Shown here piece by piece: positions 41,495 to 51,072 of a stretch of DNA of 64,000 nt. The notes beneath the pieces were generated by a model. That model saw only the letters and a program-made list of their open reading frames with translations, was not told the origin of the DNA and searched no databases. Source of the stretch: Citrobacter tructae (GTDB lineage Bacteria; Pseudomonadota; Gammaproteobacteria; Enterobacterales; Enterobacteriaceae). Both the position numbers and the translations under genes were made by a program. How positions within the stretch are numbered: the first letter of the stretch is position 1; the number at the start of each line of letters is the position of its first letter. The stretch spans positions 4,402,001 to 4,466,000 of the forward strand of contig NZ_CP038469.1 in NCBI RefSeq assembly GCF_004684345.1. Reading direction: 5' to 3'.

Positions 41495-41548
41495 CGCAAA
41501 CCCGAGAACATCTGAAATAAAAACCCTTTAATAACAGCGCATTAAATT

Positions 41549-41565
41549 CTGGCACGATTTATGAA
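41549..41565 (+). promoter_or_regulatory. Weak sigma-54-like promoter of hydN-hypF
   Basis: CTGGCACGATTTATGAA has a strong -24 element (TGGCACG), but the -12 dinucleotide at the correct 10-base spacing is GA instead of GC. The equivalent E. coli promoter is sigma-54 dependent. Confidence 0.5.
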
Positions 41566-41602
41566 TGCTTCGGCAGATAATCTGTCATTGCTGGAGAATT
41601 TG

Positions 41603-42148
41603 ATGAACCGTTTCATCATTGCAGACGCCAATAAATGCATTGGTTGCCGTACCTGTGAAGTGGCCTGCGTGGTATCACACCAGGATAACCAGGACTGCGC
41701 ATCGCTGACCCCTGAAACCTTTTTACCGCGCATTCACGTGATCAAAGGCGTTAACGTCTCTACCGCGACGTTGTGCCGTCAGTGTGAAGATGCGCCGTGC
41801 GCCAACGTCTGTCCGAATGGTGCGATTAGCCGCGATAAAGGCTTTGTCCACGTAATGCAGGAACGCTGCATTGGTTGTAAAACCTGCGTGGTTGCTTGCC
41901 CTTACGGCGCAATGGAAGTCGTTGTTCGTCCGGTTATTCGTAATAGCGGCGCAGGTCTGAACGTACGTGCGGAAAAAGCCGAAGCCAATAAATGTGACCT
42001 GTGCCACCATCGTGAAGCGGGTCCTGCCTGTATGGAAGTCTGCCCGACGCATGCCCTGATTTATGTTGATCGTAATAAACTTGAGCAACTGAGCGCGGAA
42101 AAACGCCGTCGTGCGGCGCTGGATTCCACCGCATCTTTACTGTTCTGA
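41603..42148 (+). CDS. hydN: Electron transport protein HydN
   Basis: 181-residue polyferredoxin similar to HycB, with cysteine clusters CIGCRTCEVAC, CRQCEDAPCANVCP, CIGCKTCVVACP and CDLCHHREAGPACMEVCP. It has been linked to electron transfer from formate dehydrogenase-H. GGAGAATTTG before ATG 41603 sets the start; the upstream extension has no ribosome site. Followed by hypF in the same transcript. Confidence 0.95.
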   Translation: MNRFIIADANKCIGCRTCEVACVVSHQDNQDCASLTPETFLPRIHVIKGVNVSTATLCRQCEDAPCANVCPNGAISRDKGFVHVMQERCIGCKTCVVACPYGAMEVVVRPVIRNSGAGLNVRAEKAEANKCDLCHHREAGPACMEVCPTHALIYVDRNKLEQLSAEKRRRAALDSTASLLF

Positions 42149-42213
42149 TTGCTAAAAATCCGCGTAAAATACGTACCGGATATTTCAGGGATACATGAGC
42201 GCGGGAATTCATC

Positions 42214-44454
42214 ATGACACTAAACAACCACTCCGGCGTAGAGCTGCGCATTCGCGGTAAAGTACAGGGCGTTGGGTTTCGGCCCTTTGTCTGGCAACTG
42301 GCGCAGCGACTACAGCTGCATGGCGACGTCTGTAACGACGGCGACGGGGTGGTTGTGCGTTTGCTCGAAAACGCATCGCAATTTATTGCCGAACTGCATC
42401 AGCATTGCCCGCCGCTGGCGCGGATTGACAGCGTCGAGAGCGAACCGTTTGTCTGGATGCAGCAGCCTGCCGATTTCTCTATTCGCCAAAGCGCTGGCGG
42501 CACGATGAACACGCAAATCGTACCCGATGCCGCAACCTGCCCCGACTGTCTTGTTGAAATGAACACCCCCGGCGAACGCCGCTATCGTTATCCTTTCATC
42601 AACTGCACCCACTGCGGCCCACGCTTCACTATTATTCGCGCAATGCCATATGACCGTCCGTTTACCGTCATGGCCTCATTCCCGCTGTGCCCACAATGCG
42701 AAGTGGAATATCGCGATCCATATGACCGTCGCTTTCATGCGCAGCCTGTCGCCTGTCCGGCGTGTGGCCCGCATCTTGAATGGATAAGCGCAGATCTGCG
42801 GGTGGAGAAAGAAGAGGCGCTGCAGGCTGCGGTTACGTTGCTGAAAGCGGGCGGTATTGTGGCCATCAAAGGTATTGGTGGATTTCATCTGGTTTGCGAC
42901 GCGCGTAACGACAATGCCGTGGCGATGCTCAGGCTGCGCAAACATCGCCCGGCTAAACCGCTGGCGGTGATGCTGCCGGGGGACGACGGGCTACCGCAAG
43001 CCGCACGGCGTTTGCTGACAACTCCTGCCGCGCCAATCGTGCTGGTGAATAAAAAATATGTGGTTTCGCTCAGTGAGGGAATTGCACCAGGGTTAACGGA
43101 AGTTGGCGTCATGCTGCCAGCGAATCCGTTACAGCATTTGCTCTTACAAGAGATGAATTGCCCACTGGTGATGACCTCCGGCAACCTTAGCGGCAGGCCA
43201 CCAGCCATTACCAATGCGCAGGCGCTGGAAGATTTAGGTGAGATTGCCGATGGTTTCCTGCTGCATAACCGCGAGATTGTGCAGCGTATGGATGACTCTG
43301 TGGTGCGAGAAAGTGGAGAAATGCTGCGCCGCTCTCGGGGCTACGTGCCGGATGCGGTCGCACTGCCGCCGGGTTTTCGTGACGTGCAACCGATGCTGTG
43401 TTTAGGCGCGGATCTGAAAAATACCTTCTGCCTGGTGCGCGGTGAACAGGCGGTTATCAGCCAGCATCTGGGCGATCTCAGTGATGATGGCATTCAAAAT
43501 CAGTGGCGAGATGCGTTGCATCTGATCCAGACTATTTATGATTTTACGCCGCAGCGTATCGTCTGCGATGCGCATCCCGGCTACGTTTCCAGTCAGTGGG
43601 CCCGTGAGATGGAGTTGCCAGTTGAAACGGTGCTGCATCATCATGCGCATGCTGCGGCGTGCCTGGCCGAACATGGCTGGCCGCTGAATGGCGGGGATGT
43701 GATTGCCCTGACGCTGGATGGTATCGGCATGGGCGAAAATGGCGCACTGTGGGGCGGTGAGTGTCTGCGGGTTAATTATCGTGAATGCGAACACCTCGGG
43801 GGCTTGCCCGCTGTGGCGCTGGTCGGTGGCGATCTGGCGGCAAAACAGCCGTGGCGCAACCTGCTGGCACAGTCTCTGCGCTTTGTTCCTGACTGGCAGC
43901 GTTATCCGGAAACGGCGCTACTGCATCAACAAAACTGGATTGTACTGGCACGTGCCATCGAGCGGGGGATCAATGCTCCGCTGGCATCGTCGTGCGGGCG
44001 CTTGTTTGATGCGGTTGCCGCTGCGCTGCATTGCGCGCCGGAATCGCTGAGTTATGAAGGTGAGGCCGCCTGTGCGCTGGAGACGCTCGCTTCCCAGTGC
44101 GCGGGTGTAGAACACCCGGTTACGATACCGCTTAACAACAACCAGCTGGATTTAGCGGTTTTCTGGCAGCAGTGGCTGAACTGGCAGGCAACGGGCCCTG
44201 AACGCGCCTGGGCTTTTCACGATGCGCTGGCGCGAGGTTTTGCCACCCTGATGCGCGAACACGCATCCGCACGCGGGATTAAGACGCTGGTATTCAGCGG
44301 CGGCGTGATGCACAACCGCTTGCTGTCAGCCCGGCTGGCGTTTTATCTGCATGATTTTACCTTACTGTTCCCGCAGCGTTTACCGGCGGGCGACGGTGGA
44401 TTGTCGCTGGGGCAGGGCGTGATTGCCGCGGCACGGGCGCAGACGCAAAAATAA
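42214..44454 (+). CDS. hypF: Carbamoyltransferase HypF
   Basis: 746-residue enzyme that makes carbamoyl-adenylate from carbamoyl phosphate and transfers the carbamoyl group to HypE. Domain order: acylphosphatase-like (RGKVQGVGFRPFVW, residues 8-90), two Cys4 zinc fingers (CPDC...CTHC, CPQC...CPAC, about 108-183), YrdC-like (about 200-380), and a Kae1-like domain with HHHAHAA near residue 476 and VFSGGVMHNR near 695. All key motifs are present. Confidence 0.98.
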   Translation: MTLNNHSGVELRIRGKVQGVGFRPFVWQLAQRLQLHGDVCNDGDGVVVRLLENASQFIAELHQHCPPLARIDSVESEPFVWMQQPADFSIRQSAGGTMNTQIVPDAATCPDCLVEMNTPGERRYRYPFINCTHCGPRFTIIRAMPYDRPFTVMASFPLCPQCEVEYRDPYDRRFHAQPVACPACGPHLEWISADLRVEKEEALQAAVTLLKAGGIVAIKGIGGFHLVCDARNDNAVAMLRLRKHRPAKPLAVMLPGDDGLPQAARRLLTTPAAPIVLVNKKYVVSLSEGIAPGLTEVGVMLPANPLQHLLLQEMNCPLVMTSGNLSGRPPAITNAQALEDLGEIADGFLLHNREIVQRMDDSVVRESGEMLRRSRGYVPDAVALPPGFRDVQPMLCLGADLKNTFCLVRGEQAVISQHLGDLSDDGIQNQWRDALHLIQTIYDFTPQRIVCDAHPGYVSSQWAREMELPVETVLHHHAHAAACLAEHGWPLNGGDVIALTLDGIGMGENGALWGGECLRVNYRECEHLGGLPAVALVGGDLAAKQPWRNLLAQSLRFVPDWQRYPETALLHQQNWIVLARAIERGINAPLASSCGRLFDAVAAALHCAPESLSYEGEAACALETLASQCAGVEHPVTIPLNNNQLDLAVFWQQWLNWQATGPERAWAFHDALARGFATLMREHASARGIKTLVFSGGVMHNRLLSARLAFYLHDFTLLFPQRLPAGDGGLSLGQGVIAAARAQTQK

Positions 44455-44480
44455 AAAAAGCCCCGGGACTGGCGGGGCAA
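44455..44480 (-). terminator. Terminator of norVW, minus strand
   Basis: On the minus strand GCCCCGCCAGTCCCGGGGC is followed by seven T. Its T tract runs up to the hypF stop codon of the convergent gene. On the plus strand the same hairpin has no T run after it, so it mainly serves norW. Confidence 0.8.
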
Positions 44481-44564
44481 GAAAAGCAAGTCGGGGCATA
44501 CCGACAAGTGGCAACGCACATCCGTGTGCGTGAGGTTAATAAATCAAGCAACGGAACAATGGAT

Positions 44565-45698
44565 TTACACGGGCAACGTTTTCAGTAGTGCAAAGGCCTC
44601 TTTCATCCGATCTTCGCTCACCACGAAGGCACACAGTTGGCCTTCGCTGTTCATTCCTCTGGCGACCATACCTTCTGTTTCAGCCGCAATGTGCCAGTTC
44701 AGATCGCGACGCTGGGTTTCCCCGGCCAGGTGTAATGGCAGCTCAGGCGTTTTGATTTTTACCAGCATGGCTGGCAGCTTCAGCGGGGCGTTGCCGCCGA
44801 GCAGGTTCTTCGCCAGATACATCGCACTCAGTTGAATCGGCTGCAGGAACGGCAGGACCTGACCATTAATTTCAGCACAGTCGCCGAGCGCATAAATGTC
44901 CGGGTGGCTGGTTTGCAGATAGCTGTCGACGCAGACGCCACGATTGATGTTCAATCCAGCGCGACGCGCCAGCGCCGTTTCCGGACGCAGGCCGGTTGCG
45001 GCAATCACCGCATCGACTTCTACGCTGCGGCTACGATCGAGCGTGGCGCGAATACCGGTGCTGGTTTTCTCCAGGCTCTGCAACTGTGATTTCAGCAGCA
45101 AGTGCACACCCATATCGGTCAGACGATGCTGCAAGCGGCTGCTGACTTCTGGCGGCATTAACGAGGCCAGAATGCTGGCGGCGTTGTCGATGAGCGTTAC
45201 CGCTTTACCGGCGCGGCAGAAATCCATCGCCAGCTCGCTGCCAATCAAGCCACCACCAACAATCAGCACCCGCTGGGCGTCGCGCAATTGTGTTTCACAG
45301 GCGCGATATTCCTGCTGGCTGTTCAATGTGAGCATTAACTCACGCCCGGTAACCGGCGGTACAAAGGCTGAAGCTCCCGTTGCCAGCACCAGCTTGTCGT
45401 ACTGCCACTGTTTGTCCAGGCTTTTCACTACGTGGGAATTGGCATCGATATCTGTAACCCAGGTATGTGGGAACAGACGCAAATTAAACTGTTCGGCAAA
45501 CTCTCCCGCCGACTGACGGGTGAGATCGTCGGCACGCTGTGCCTGGCTAATAACATGGCTGAGATCGGGCTTGTTGTACTCATCCATGCTGTCAGCGGCA
45601 ATCAGGATCAACGGGATAGTCGTATCCTGCTTACGGATATTTTTGACTAACTGGCGGGCGGCGAAGCCCGAACCAATAATGACAATTCCGCGGCTCAT
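44565..45698 (-). CDS. norW: NADH:flavorubredoxin reductase NorW
   Basis: 377-residue FAD enzyme that reduces the rubredoxin domain of NorV with NADH. FAD motif VIIGSGFAARQL near residue 6, NADH motif VLIVGGGLIGSEL near 145, and the FAD C-terminal motif IYALGDCAE near 275. The start at 45698 overlaps the norV stop (ATGA); an upstream extension of 19 codons is rejected as antisense to nothing in the family. Confidence 0.97.
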   Translation of the reverse strand: MSRGIVIIGSGFAARQLVKNIRKQDTTIPLILIAADSMDEYNKPDLSHVISQAQRADDLTRQSAGEFAEQFNLRLFPHTWVTDIDANSHVVKSLDKQWQYDKLVLATGASAFVPPVTGRELMLTLNSQQEYRACETQLRDAQRVLIVGGGLIGSELAMDFCRAGKAVTLIDNAASILASLMPPEVSSRLQHRLTDMGVHLLLKSQLQSLEKTSTGIRATLDRSRSVEVDAVIAATGLRPETALARRAGLNINRGVCVDSYLQTSHPDIYALGDCAEINGQVLPFLQPIQLSAMYLAKNLLGGNAPLKLPAMLVKIKTPELPLHLAGETQRRDLNWHIAAETEGMVARGMNSEGQLCAFVVSEDRMKEAFALLKTLPV

Positions 45699-47143
45699 TT
45701 TGCCTCCGTAGCCAGTACGTCGAAGACATCTTTGCCTAATGAACACTCCGGGCACAGGAAGTTGTCCGGTACGTCACTCCACGGTGTACCTGGTGCAACG
45801 TCCTGCAGCGGTTCGCCTTTTGCTGGGTCGTAAATCCACTGACACACGCTGCACTGCATGCTTGGGCCGAGGTCAGCGGCAGCCGCGGCGGCACAGGCAC
45901 ACTCCTCTTCTTTGGTTGCTGCTTTCACGGTCGTTTCAGGCAGCGGAGCAAGTGCCCACTGACGTGCAATTTCGCGGCCGTGTTGACGGCACAGTTCCAG
46001 CGCGTCCAGATCCGGGCGCCATTTCGCTTTCAGACTCAGCGACATCTCAAAACCGGCATCCTGCAGACGGGTAGATAAACGGTCTACCGCACCGCCGCTC
46101 CAGCCATGTGAACCGAAGGCGCTGGCGCGTTTATTACGAAAACGCAGGCCGGTCATCTCTTCTACCAGACCAGCGATTTTCGGCATCATCACGTTGTTCA
46201 TCGTGGAGGTACCAACCAGCACGCCTTTAGAGCGGAAGACGTTAGTCAGGATTTCGTTCTTATCGCTGCGGGCGACATTAAAGATTTTCACCGCCACGTT
46301 CGGGTCAACTTCGTTGATGCCCTGGGCAATCGCATCGGCCATCATGCGGGTGTTATTGGACATGGTGTCATAGAAAATGGTGATGCGATCTTCCTGATAA
46401 TCCGCCGCCCATTTCAGGTACATCTCAACGATCTGCGTTGGGTTGTCGCGCCATACCACACCGTGGGAGGTGGCAATCATATCGACCGGTAAATTGAAGC
46501 CGAGAATTTCGGTGATTTTCGGCGTCACCAGACGGCTGAATGGGGTCAGGATGTTGGCGTAGTAGCGTTGGCATTGTTCGAACAGCTCCGTCTGGTCAAC
46601 TTCATCATTGAACAGGCGTTCATCACAGTAGTGCTGACCAAAAGCGTCGTTACTGAACAAAACCGCATCGCCGGTCATGTAGGTCATCATGCTGTCGGGC
46701 CAGTGCAGCATCGGCGTTTCAACGAAGATCAACTGCTTGCCGTTACCGATATCCAGTGAGTCACCGGTTTTTACGACGTTAAAGTTCCATTCCGGGTGGT
46801 GGTGGTGACCAGTGATGGAATCAATGGCGTTATTGGTGCAGTAAATCGGGGTGTCCGGGATGCAGGACATCAGCTCGGTCAGCGCACCGGCATGGTCTTC
46901 TTCGGCATGGTTGATGATGATGTAGTCAATATCCGCCAGGTCAATTTCACTGCGCAGATTCTGCACGAATTCGCGGCTAAACTTGTGGTCTACTGTATCT
47001 ATCAGGACATTTTTTTCTTCACGGATAAGATAGCTATTGTAGCTGCTGCCGCGCAGCGTTTTGTATTCGGTTCCGTGGAAATCACGCACTTCCCAGTCAC
47101 GTTGGCCAACCCAATGAATGTTATTTTTAACCAGAATAGACAT
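45695..47143 (-). CDS. norV: Anaerobic nitric oxide reductase flavorubredoxin NorV
   Basis: 482-residue enzyme reducing NO to N2O under anaerobiosis. Domains: di-iron beta-lactamase-like (HAEEDHAG near residue 80), flavodoxin (TIFYDTMSNNT near 255), and C-terminal rubredoxin (CSVC...CPEC). The Ala-rich linker before the rubredoxin (ECACAAAAAADLG) is a little longer than in E. coli. Start 47143 follows the family MSILVKNNIHW. Confidence 0.97.
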   Translation of the reverse strand: MSILVKNNIHWVGQRDWEVRDFHGTEYKTLRGSSYNSYLIREEKNVLIDTVDHKFSREFVQNLRSEIDLADIDYIIINHAEEDHAGALTELMSCIPDTPIYCTNNAIDSITGHHHHPEWNFNVVKTGDSLDIGNGKQLIFVETPMLHWPDSMMTYMTGDAVLFSNDAFGQHYCDERLFNDEVDQTELFEQCQRYYANILTPFSRLVTPKITEILGFNLPVDMIATSHGVVWRDNPTQIVEMYLKWAADYQEDRITIFYDTMSNNTRMMADAIAQGINEVDPNVAVKIFNVARSDKNEILTNVFRSKGVLVGTSTMNNVMMPKIAGLVEEMTGLRFRNKRASAFGSHGWSGGAVDRLSTRLQDAGFEMSLSLKAKWRPDLDALELCRQHGREIARQWALAPLPETTVKAATKEEECACAAAAAADLGPSMQCSVCQWIYDPAKGEPLQDVAPGTPWSDVPDNFLCPECSLGKDVFDVLATEAK

Positions 47144-47191
47144 AGCAACCTCAATTAATTCAGCGTTTTTCAAAAAAGATGTTTTGCTTAT

Positions 47192-47207
47192 TGCAGGTTG
47201 CGTGCCA
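47192..47207 (-). promoter_or_regulatory. Sigma-54 promoter of norVW
   Basis: Minus strand TGGCACGCAACCTGCA, a near-perfect -24/-12 promoter with GG-N10-GC, about 50 bp upstream of norV. Confidence 0.88.
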
Positions 47208-47261
47208 GTTTTTTATTTATTTGATTTATAAAGTTTTAATTTTTACGCCCTAAAAATGGTA

Positions 47262-47317
47262 GTCAAAATGACTATGTTATTTATTGTCAATATGACAATA
47301 TGAATTGTCAAAATGAC
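47262..47317. promoter_or_regulatory. Three NorR binding sites
   Basis: Three copies of GTCA-N3-TGAC: GTCAAAATGAC at 47262-47272, GTCAATATGAC at 47286-47296 and GTCAAAATGAC at 47307-47317. Three such enhancer sites are required for NorR activation of norVW in E. coli; they also overlap the norR leader, allowing autorepression. Confidence 0.9.
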
Positions 47318-47329
47318 AATGAGGTAGTC

Positions 47330-48853
47330 ATGAGCTTTTCAGTTGATGTACTGGCGGGCATCGCCATTGAATTACAACGCGGTATTGGGCATCAGGATCG
47401 TTTTCAACGCCTGATTACCACCCTGCGTCAGGTGCTGGAGTGTGATGCTTCGGCGCTGCTGCGCTACGAATCCCGACAGTTTATTCCGTTGGCAATAGAT
47501 GGCCTGGCGCAGGACGTTCTCGGCCGACGCTTTACGCTGGAGGGGCATCCGCGTCTGGAAGCGATTGCCCGTGCCGGGGATGTGGTGCGTTTTCCTGCCG
47601 ACAGCGATTTGCCCGATCCTTATGATGGGCTTATCCCTGGCCAGGAGAGCCTGAAGGTCCATGCCTGCATCGGGTTGCCACTGTTTGCCGGGCAAAACCT
47701 GATCGGGGCGTTAACGCTGGATGGCATGGAACCTGACCAGTTCGATGTGTTCAGTGATGAAGAACTTAGACTGATTGCCGCACTGGCTGCGGGTGCGCTG
47801 AGCAATGCACTGCTGATTGAACAACTGGAAAGCCAGAATATGCTGCCGGGGTCGTCCACCGCCTTTGAGCAGGTGGCAGAAACGCAAATGATTGGCTTGT
47901 CGCCCAATATGATGCAGCTGAAAAAAGAGATTGAGATTGTGGCAGGCTCCGATCTTAACGTCCTAATCAGTGGCGAAACGGGAACCGGGAAAGAACTGGT
48001 GGCGAAAGCGATTCATGAAGGTTCGCCGCGCGCGGTGAACCCACTGGTGTACCTCAACTGCGCCGCATTACCGGAAAGCGTGGCGGAAAGCGAACTGTTT
48101 GGTCATGTGAAAGGGGCATTTACCGGCGCCATCAGTAATCGTAGCGGCAAGTTTGAAATGGCAGACAACGGCACGCTGTTTCTGGATGAGATTGGCGAGC
48201 TGTCACTGGCGCTACAGGCCAAGCTGCTGCGCGTGTTGCAGTACGGTGATATTCAGCGTGTAGGTGACGATCGCAGTCTGCGTGTGGATGTCCGTGTGCT
48301 GGCGGCCACCAACCGTGATTTGCGTGAAGAGGTGCTGGCCGGAAATTTCCGTGCCGACCTTTTCCACCGTCTGAGCGTTTTTCCGCTTTCGGTGCCACCG
48401 CTGCGTGAGCGCGGTGACGATGTCGTGTTGCTGGCAGGGTATTTCTGCGAACAGTGCCGGCTGCGGCTGGGGCTTTCCCGCGTGGTGCTCAGCCCTGGGG
48501 CACGAACTCATCTGCTGAACTACGGCTGGCCCGGAAACGTCCGTGAACTTGAGCATGCTATTCATCGTGCAGTGGTGCTGGCAAGGGCGACAAGGGCAGG
48601 GGATGAAGTGGTGCTGGAGCCGCAACATTTTGCCTTACAGGAAGAGGCGCATACGTCGCAAGCTGAAGCCGAAGTCATTGCTGAGATCCCACTGAATCAC
48701 AATCTGCGTGAAGCAACGGAGTCATTCCAGCGGGAGATGATCCGCCGTGCGCTGGCGCAGAACAATCATAGCTGGGCGGCAAGCGCGCGGGCGTTGGAAA
48801 CAGACGTCGCCAACTTGCACCGGCTGGCGAAACGTCTGGGGCTGAAGGATTAG
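47330..48853 (+). CDS. norR: Nitric-oxide-sensing transcriptional activator NorR
   Basis: 507-residue sigma-54 activator. The N-terminal GAF domain holds a mononuclear iron that binds NO; AAA+ domain with GETGTGKE and GAFTGA; C-terminal HTH (NHSWAASARALETDVANLHRL). Start 47330 is chosen from the family MSFSVDVLAGIA; the frame is open further upstream through the NorR sites. Its stop overlaps that of the convergent gutQ by 4 bp. Confidence 0.97.
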   Translation: MSFSVDVLAGIAIELQRGIGHQDRFQRLITTLRQVLECDASALLRYESRQFIPLAIDGLAQDVLGRRFTLEGHPRLEAIARAGDVVRFPADSDLPDPYDGLIPGQESLKVHACIGLPLFAGQNLIGALTLDGMEPDQFDVFSDEELRLIAALAAGALSNALLIEQLESQNMLPGSSTAFEQVAETQMIGLSPNMMQLKKEIEIVAGSDLNVLISGETGTGKELVAKAIHEGSPRAVNPLVYLNCAALPESVAESELFGHVKGAFTGAISNRSGKFEMADNGTLFLDEIGELSLALQAKLLRVLQYGDIQRVGDDRSLRVDVRVLAATNRDLREEVLAGNFRADLFHRLSVFPLSVPPLRERGDDVVLLAGYFCEQCRLRLGLSRVVLSPGARTHLLNYGWPGNVRELEHAIHRAVVLARATRAGDEVVLEPQHFALQEEAHTSQAEAEVIAEIPLNHNLREATESFQREMIRRALAQNNHSWAASARALETDVANLHRLAKRLGLKD

Positions 48854-49815
48854 AGGATGCCCGCCTGATAGAAATCTTGCAGGTTAATCGCGCCAGTGAG
48901 TTTGCCGTTTTCATCCACCACCGGTGCGGCAGTTATTTTGCGCTTCATCAGGATCTCTTTGGCGTCAATCGCGCGGCTCTGTGCTTGCAGCGTGACGCCA
49001 TTACGGGTCATCGCTTCGCTAACCTGAGTGGTGAGCGCCCCACCACCGACCAGCCAGCGGCGCAGGTCGCCATCGGTAAAGACGCCTTTAACCAGAGACT
49101 GCTCGTCGCAGACCGCCACCAGCCCCAGGCCGGTGCGACTCAGTTCCAGCATGGCGTCCATGACACTGGTGGTGAGTGTCACCTGTGGTACGGCGTCGTC
49201 GCGGCGCATCAGGTGGTGTACCTTGTTTAACAGACGAGCACCCAGCGCACCGGCCGGATGAGAACGAGCAAAATCTTCTTCGTTAAAACCGCGCGCCTGC
49301 ATGACGGCGATTGCCAGCGCATCGCCCATCATCAGGGTGTTAACGGTGCTGGAGGTCGGTGCCAGACGCATCGGGCAGGCTTCTCGCTCAACGGAAATAT
49401 CCAATACGGCTTTGGCCGCCAGGCCTAGTGGTGAGGTCGGTTTTCCAGTCATTGCCAGTAGGGCGACGGATTTGTCTTCCAGGCGCGGAATGATGAGGTC
49501 CAACTCTTTCGCGCCGCCAGAGTAGGAGATAAACAGCATTACGTCGCGGCTTTCAATCATGCCTAAGTCGCCGTGCAGTGCTTCCGCTGGATGCACAAAA
49601 AAAGCGGGCGTGCCGGTACTGGCGAGGGTTGCCGCAATTTTTTTGCCAATATGGCCGGATTTGCCAATACCGGAAACAACCACTTTGCCTTCGCAGTGGA
49701 TGATAGTATTGGCGGCACGGACAAAATCATCGCCCAGTCGCTCTGGCAGTCGGCTGGCTTCCTGTAGCTCCAGCATTAATGTCTGACGGCCCGCGTTCAG
49801 TAGTGCATCACTCAT
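48850..49815 (-). CDS. gutQ: D-arabinose 5-phosphate isomerase GutQ
   Basis: 321-residue isomerase interconverting ribulose 5-phosphate and arabinose 5-phosphate, paralogue of KdsD. SIS domain (VVSGIGKSGHIGKKIAATLA near residue 50) and two C-terminal CBS domains. Last gene of the sorbitol operon; it overlaps srlR by 8 bp. Confidence 0.96.
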   Translation of the reverse strand: MSDALLNAGRQTLMLELQEASRLPERLGDDFVRAANTIIHCEGKVVVSGIGKSGHIGKKIAATLASTGTPAFFVHPAEALHGDLGMIESRDVMLFISYSGGAKELDLIIPRLEDKSVALLAMTGKPTSPLGLAAKAVLDISVEREACPMRLAPTSSTVNTLMMGDALAIAVMQARGFNEEDFARSHPAGALGARLLNKVHHLMRRDDAVPQVTLTTSVMDAMLELSRTGLGLVAVCDEQSLVKGVFTDGDLRRWLVGGGALTTQVSEAMTRNGVTLQAQSRAIDAKEILMKRKITAAPVVDENGKLTGAINLQDFYQAGIL

Positions 49816-50581
49816 TGGTTTCTCCGGTTATGATCACTTCAATCCCTTTTGCTTCCAGCGCCTGACGAAACGCGGGGTCGATGCCCGCATCGGTAATCAG
49901 CTTGTCGACGCTTTCCAGACTGCATACAACATTGGGGCTCTTGCGCCCGAATTTTGACGAATCAGCCATCAGAATCACTTCGCGAGCGGCATTGCACATC
50001 GCTTTGCTGACGCTAAACACCTCATTAAACGTGGTCACACCTGCATTGAGATCGATGCCGTCGGTGCCCATGAAGAGTTTATCAAAGCTGAACTGCTCAA
50101 AGGCGTTTTCTGCCAGTTGACCGTGAAATGACGCAGATTTTTTGCGAAAGGTCCCGCCGGGCATCAGGATGGTTTGCTCGTTGTCCAGTTCCGAAAGAGC
50201 GTTAACAATGTGTAGGCTGTTGGTCATCACGGTGATGTTACTAAAGCGGGTGAGCATTGGCACCATCTGCAAAACGGTACTTCCCGCGTCCAGAATGATC
50301 GAGTCACCGTCGTGAATATAACGGACGGCGGCTTCGGCAATTTGCTCTTTTTTATGCGTGTTGATTAGCGTTTTGTGATCGATGGGCGGGTCAGATTCGT
50401 CTTTGTTTAATACTACACCGCCATAGGTACGAATGACGGTTCCGGCATTCTCCAGAATGACCAAGTCTTTGCGAATGGTCGTGCCGGTGGTGTCAAAGTA
50501 GTGGGCCAGTTCTTCAACCGAGCATTTTCCCTGCTTTTGCAGGTGCTCCAGTATGGCAGCCTGACGCTGACGAGGTTTCAT
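49808..50581 (-). CDS. srlR: DeoR-family repressor of the sorbitol operon SrlR (GutR)
   Basis: 257-residue repressor with DeoR HTH (KCSVEELAHYFDTTGTTIRK, residues about 18-37) and a sugar-phosphate-sensing C-terminal domain (DSIILDAGSTVLQM, MADSSKFGR). Represses srlAEBD in the absence of glucitol. It starts 73 bp after gutM. Confidence 0.96.
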   Translation of the reverse strand: MKPRQRQAAILEHLQKQGKCSVEELAHYFDTTGTTIRKDLVILENAGTVIRTYGGVVLNKDESDPPIDHKTLINTHKKEQIAEAAVRYIHDGDSIILDAGSTVLQMVPMLTRFSNITVMTNSLHIVNALSELDNEQTILMPGGTFRKKSASFHGQLAENAFEQFSFDKLFMGTDGIDLNAGVTTFNEVFSVSKAMCNAAREVILMADSSKFGRKSPNVVCSLESVDKLITDAGIDPAFRQALEAKGIEVIITGETNE

Positions 50582-50654
50582 AGGCGTGATTACCCTGACT
50601 TATGTATAAGTTGCAAAATGATAATTTCGCAAGCTAATAGCATTCACAACGAAA

Positions 50655-51014
50655 TTACCCATGTTTCAGTTTAAGCGCCAATGATAGTGCATTCTGCGAT
50701 AACGGATCATGGGGAAAGATCACATCAGGCTGTAAATCATCAAGATGTTTGCCCATTATTGTGGCAATTTTGCCGGGTCTGGCGAATACAGTAAGACCTT
50801 TCATAAATAACGTATCAGTTACCCGCTGTTGTTCATCCAGCGCGATGGCGACTACCACGCGCGGTTTAAAACGACCTCCGGAACGACCCACGCCGACCCG
50901 ACCCTGCTGGCAGAGCTTATCGAATGCCCGATTAAAACGGGAAATTTGCCAGCCACCCAGCGCCAGTTGCATGCACCAGGCAATAGCGGCGACGGTAATC
51001 AGTGCGGAAACCAT
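50655..51014 (-). CDS. gutM: Glucitol operon activator GutM (SrlM)
   Basis: 119-residue protein with an N-terminal hydrophobic segment (MVSALITVAAIAWCMQLALG) and a soluble C-terminal part. It acts as an activator of the operon in E. coli. Start 51014 follows AAGGAGAAC; the longer frame overlaps a hairpin. Confidence 0.94.
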   Translation of the reverse strand: MVSALITVAAIAWCMQLALGGWQISRFNRAFDKLCQQGRVGVGRSGGRFKPRVVVAIALDEQQRVTDTLFMKGLTVFARPGKIATIMGKHLDDLQPDVIFPHDPLSQNALSLALKLKHG

Positions 51015-51036
51015 ATTGTTCTCCTTTGATGTTGCC

Positions 51037-51066
51037 GGGTGACGTCGCGAGTGTGCCACCCGGCAG
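51037..51066 (-). repeat. REP-like hairpin between srlD and gutM
   Basis: TTGCCGGGTG...CACCCGGCAG stem in the gap. It probably protects the srlAEBD mRNA 3' end and lowers expression of the regulatory genes downstream. Confidence 0.7.
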
Positions 51067-51072
51067 TAAAAA

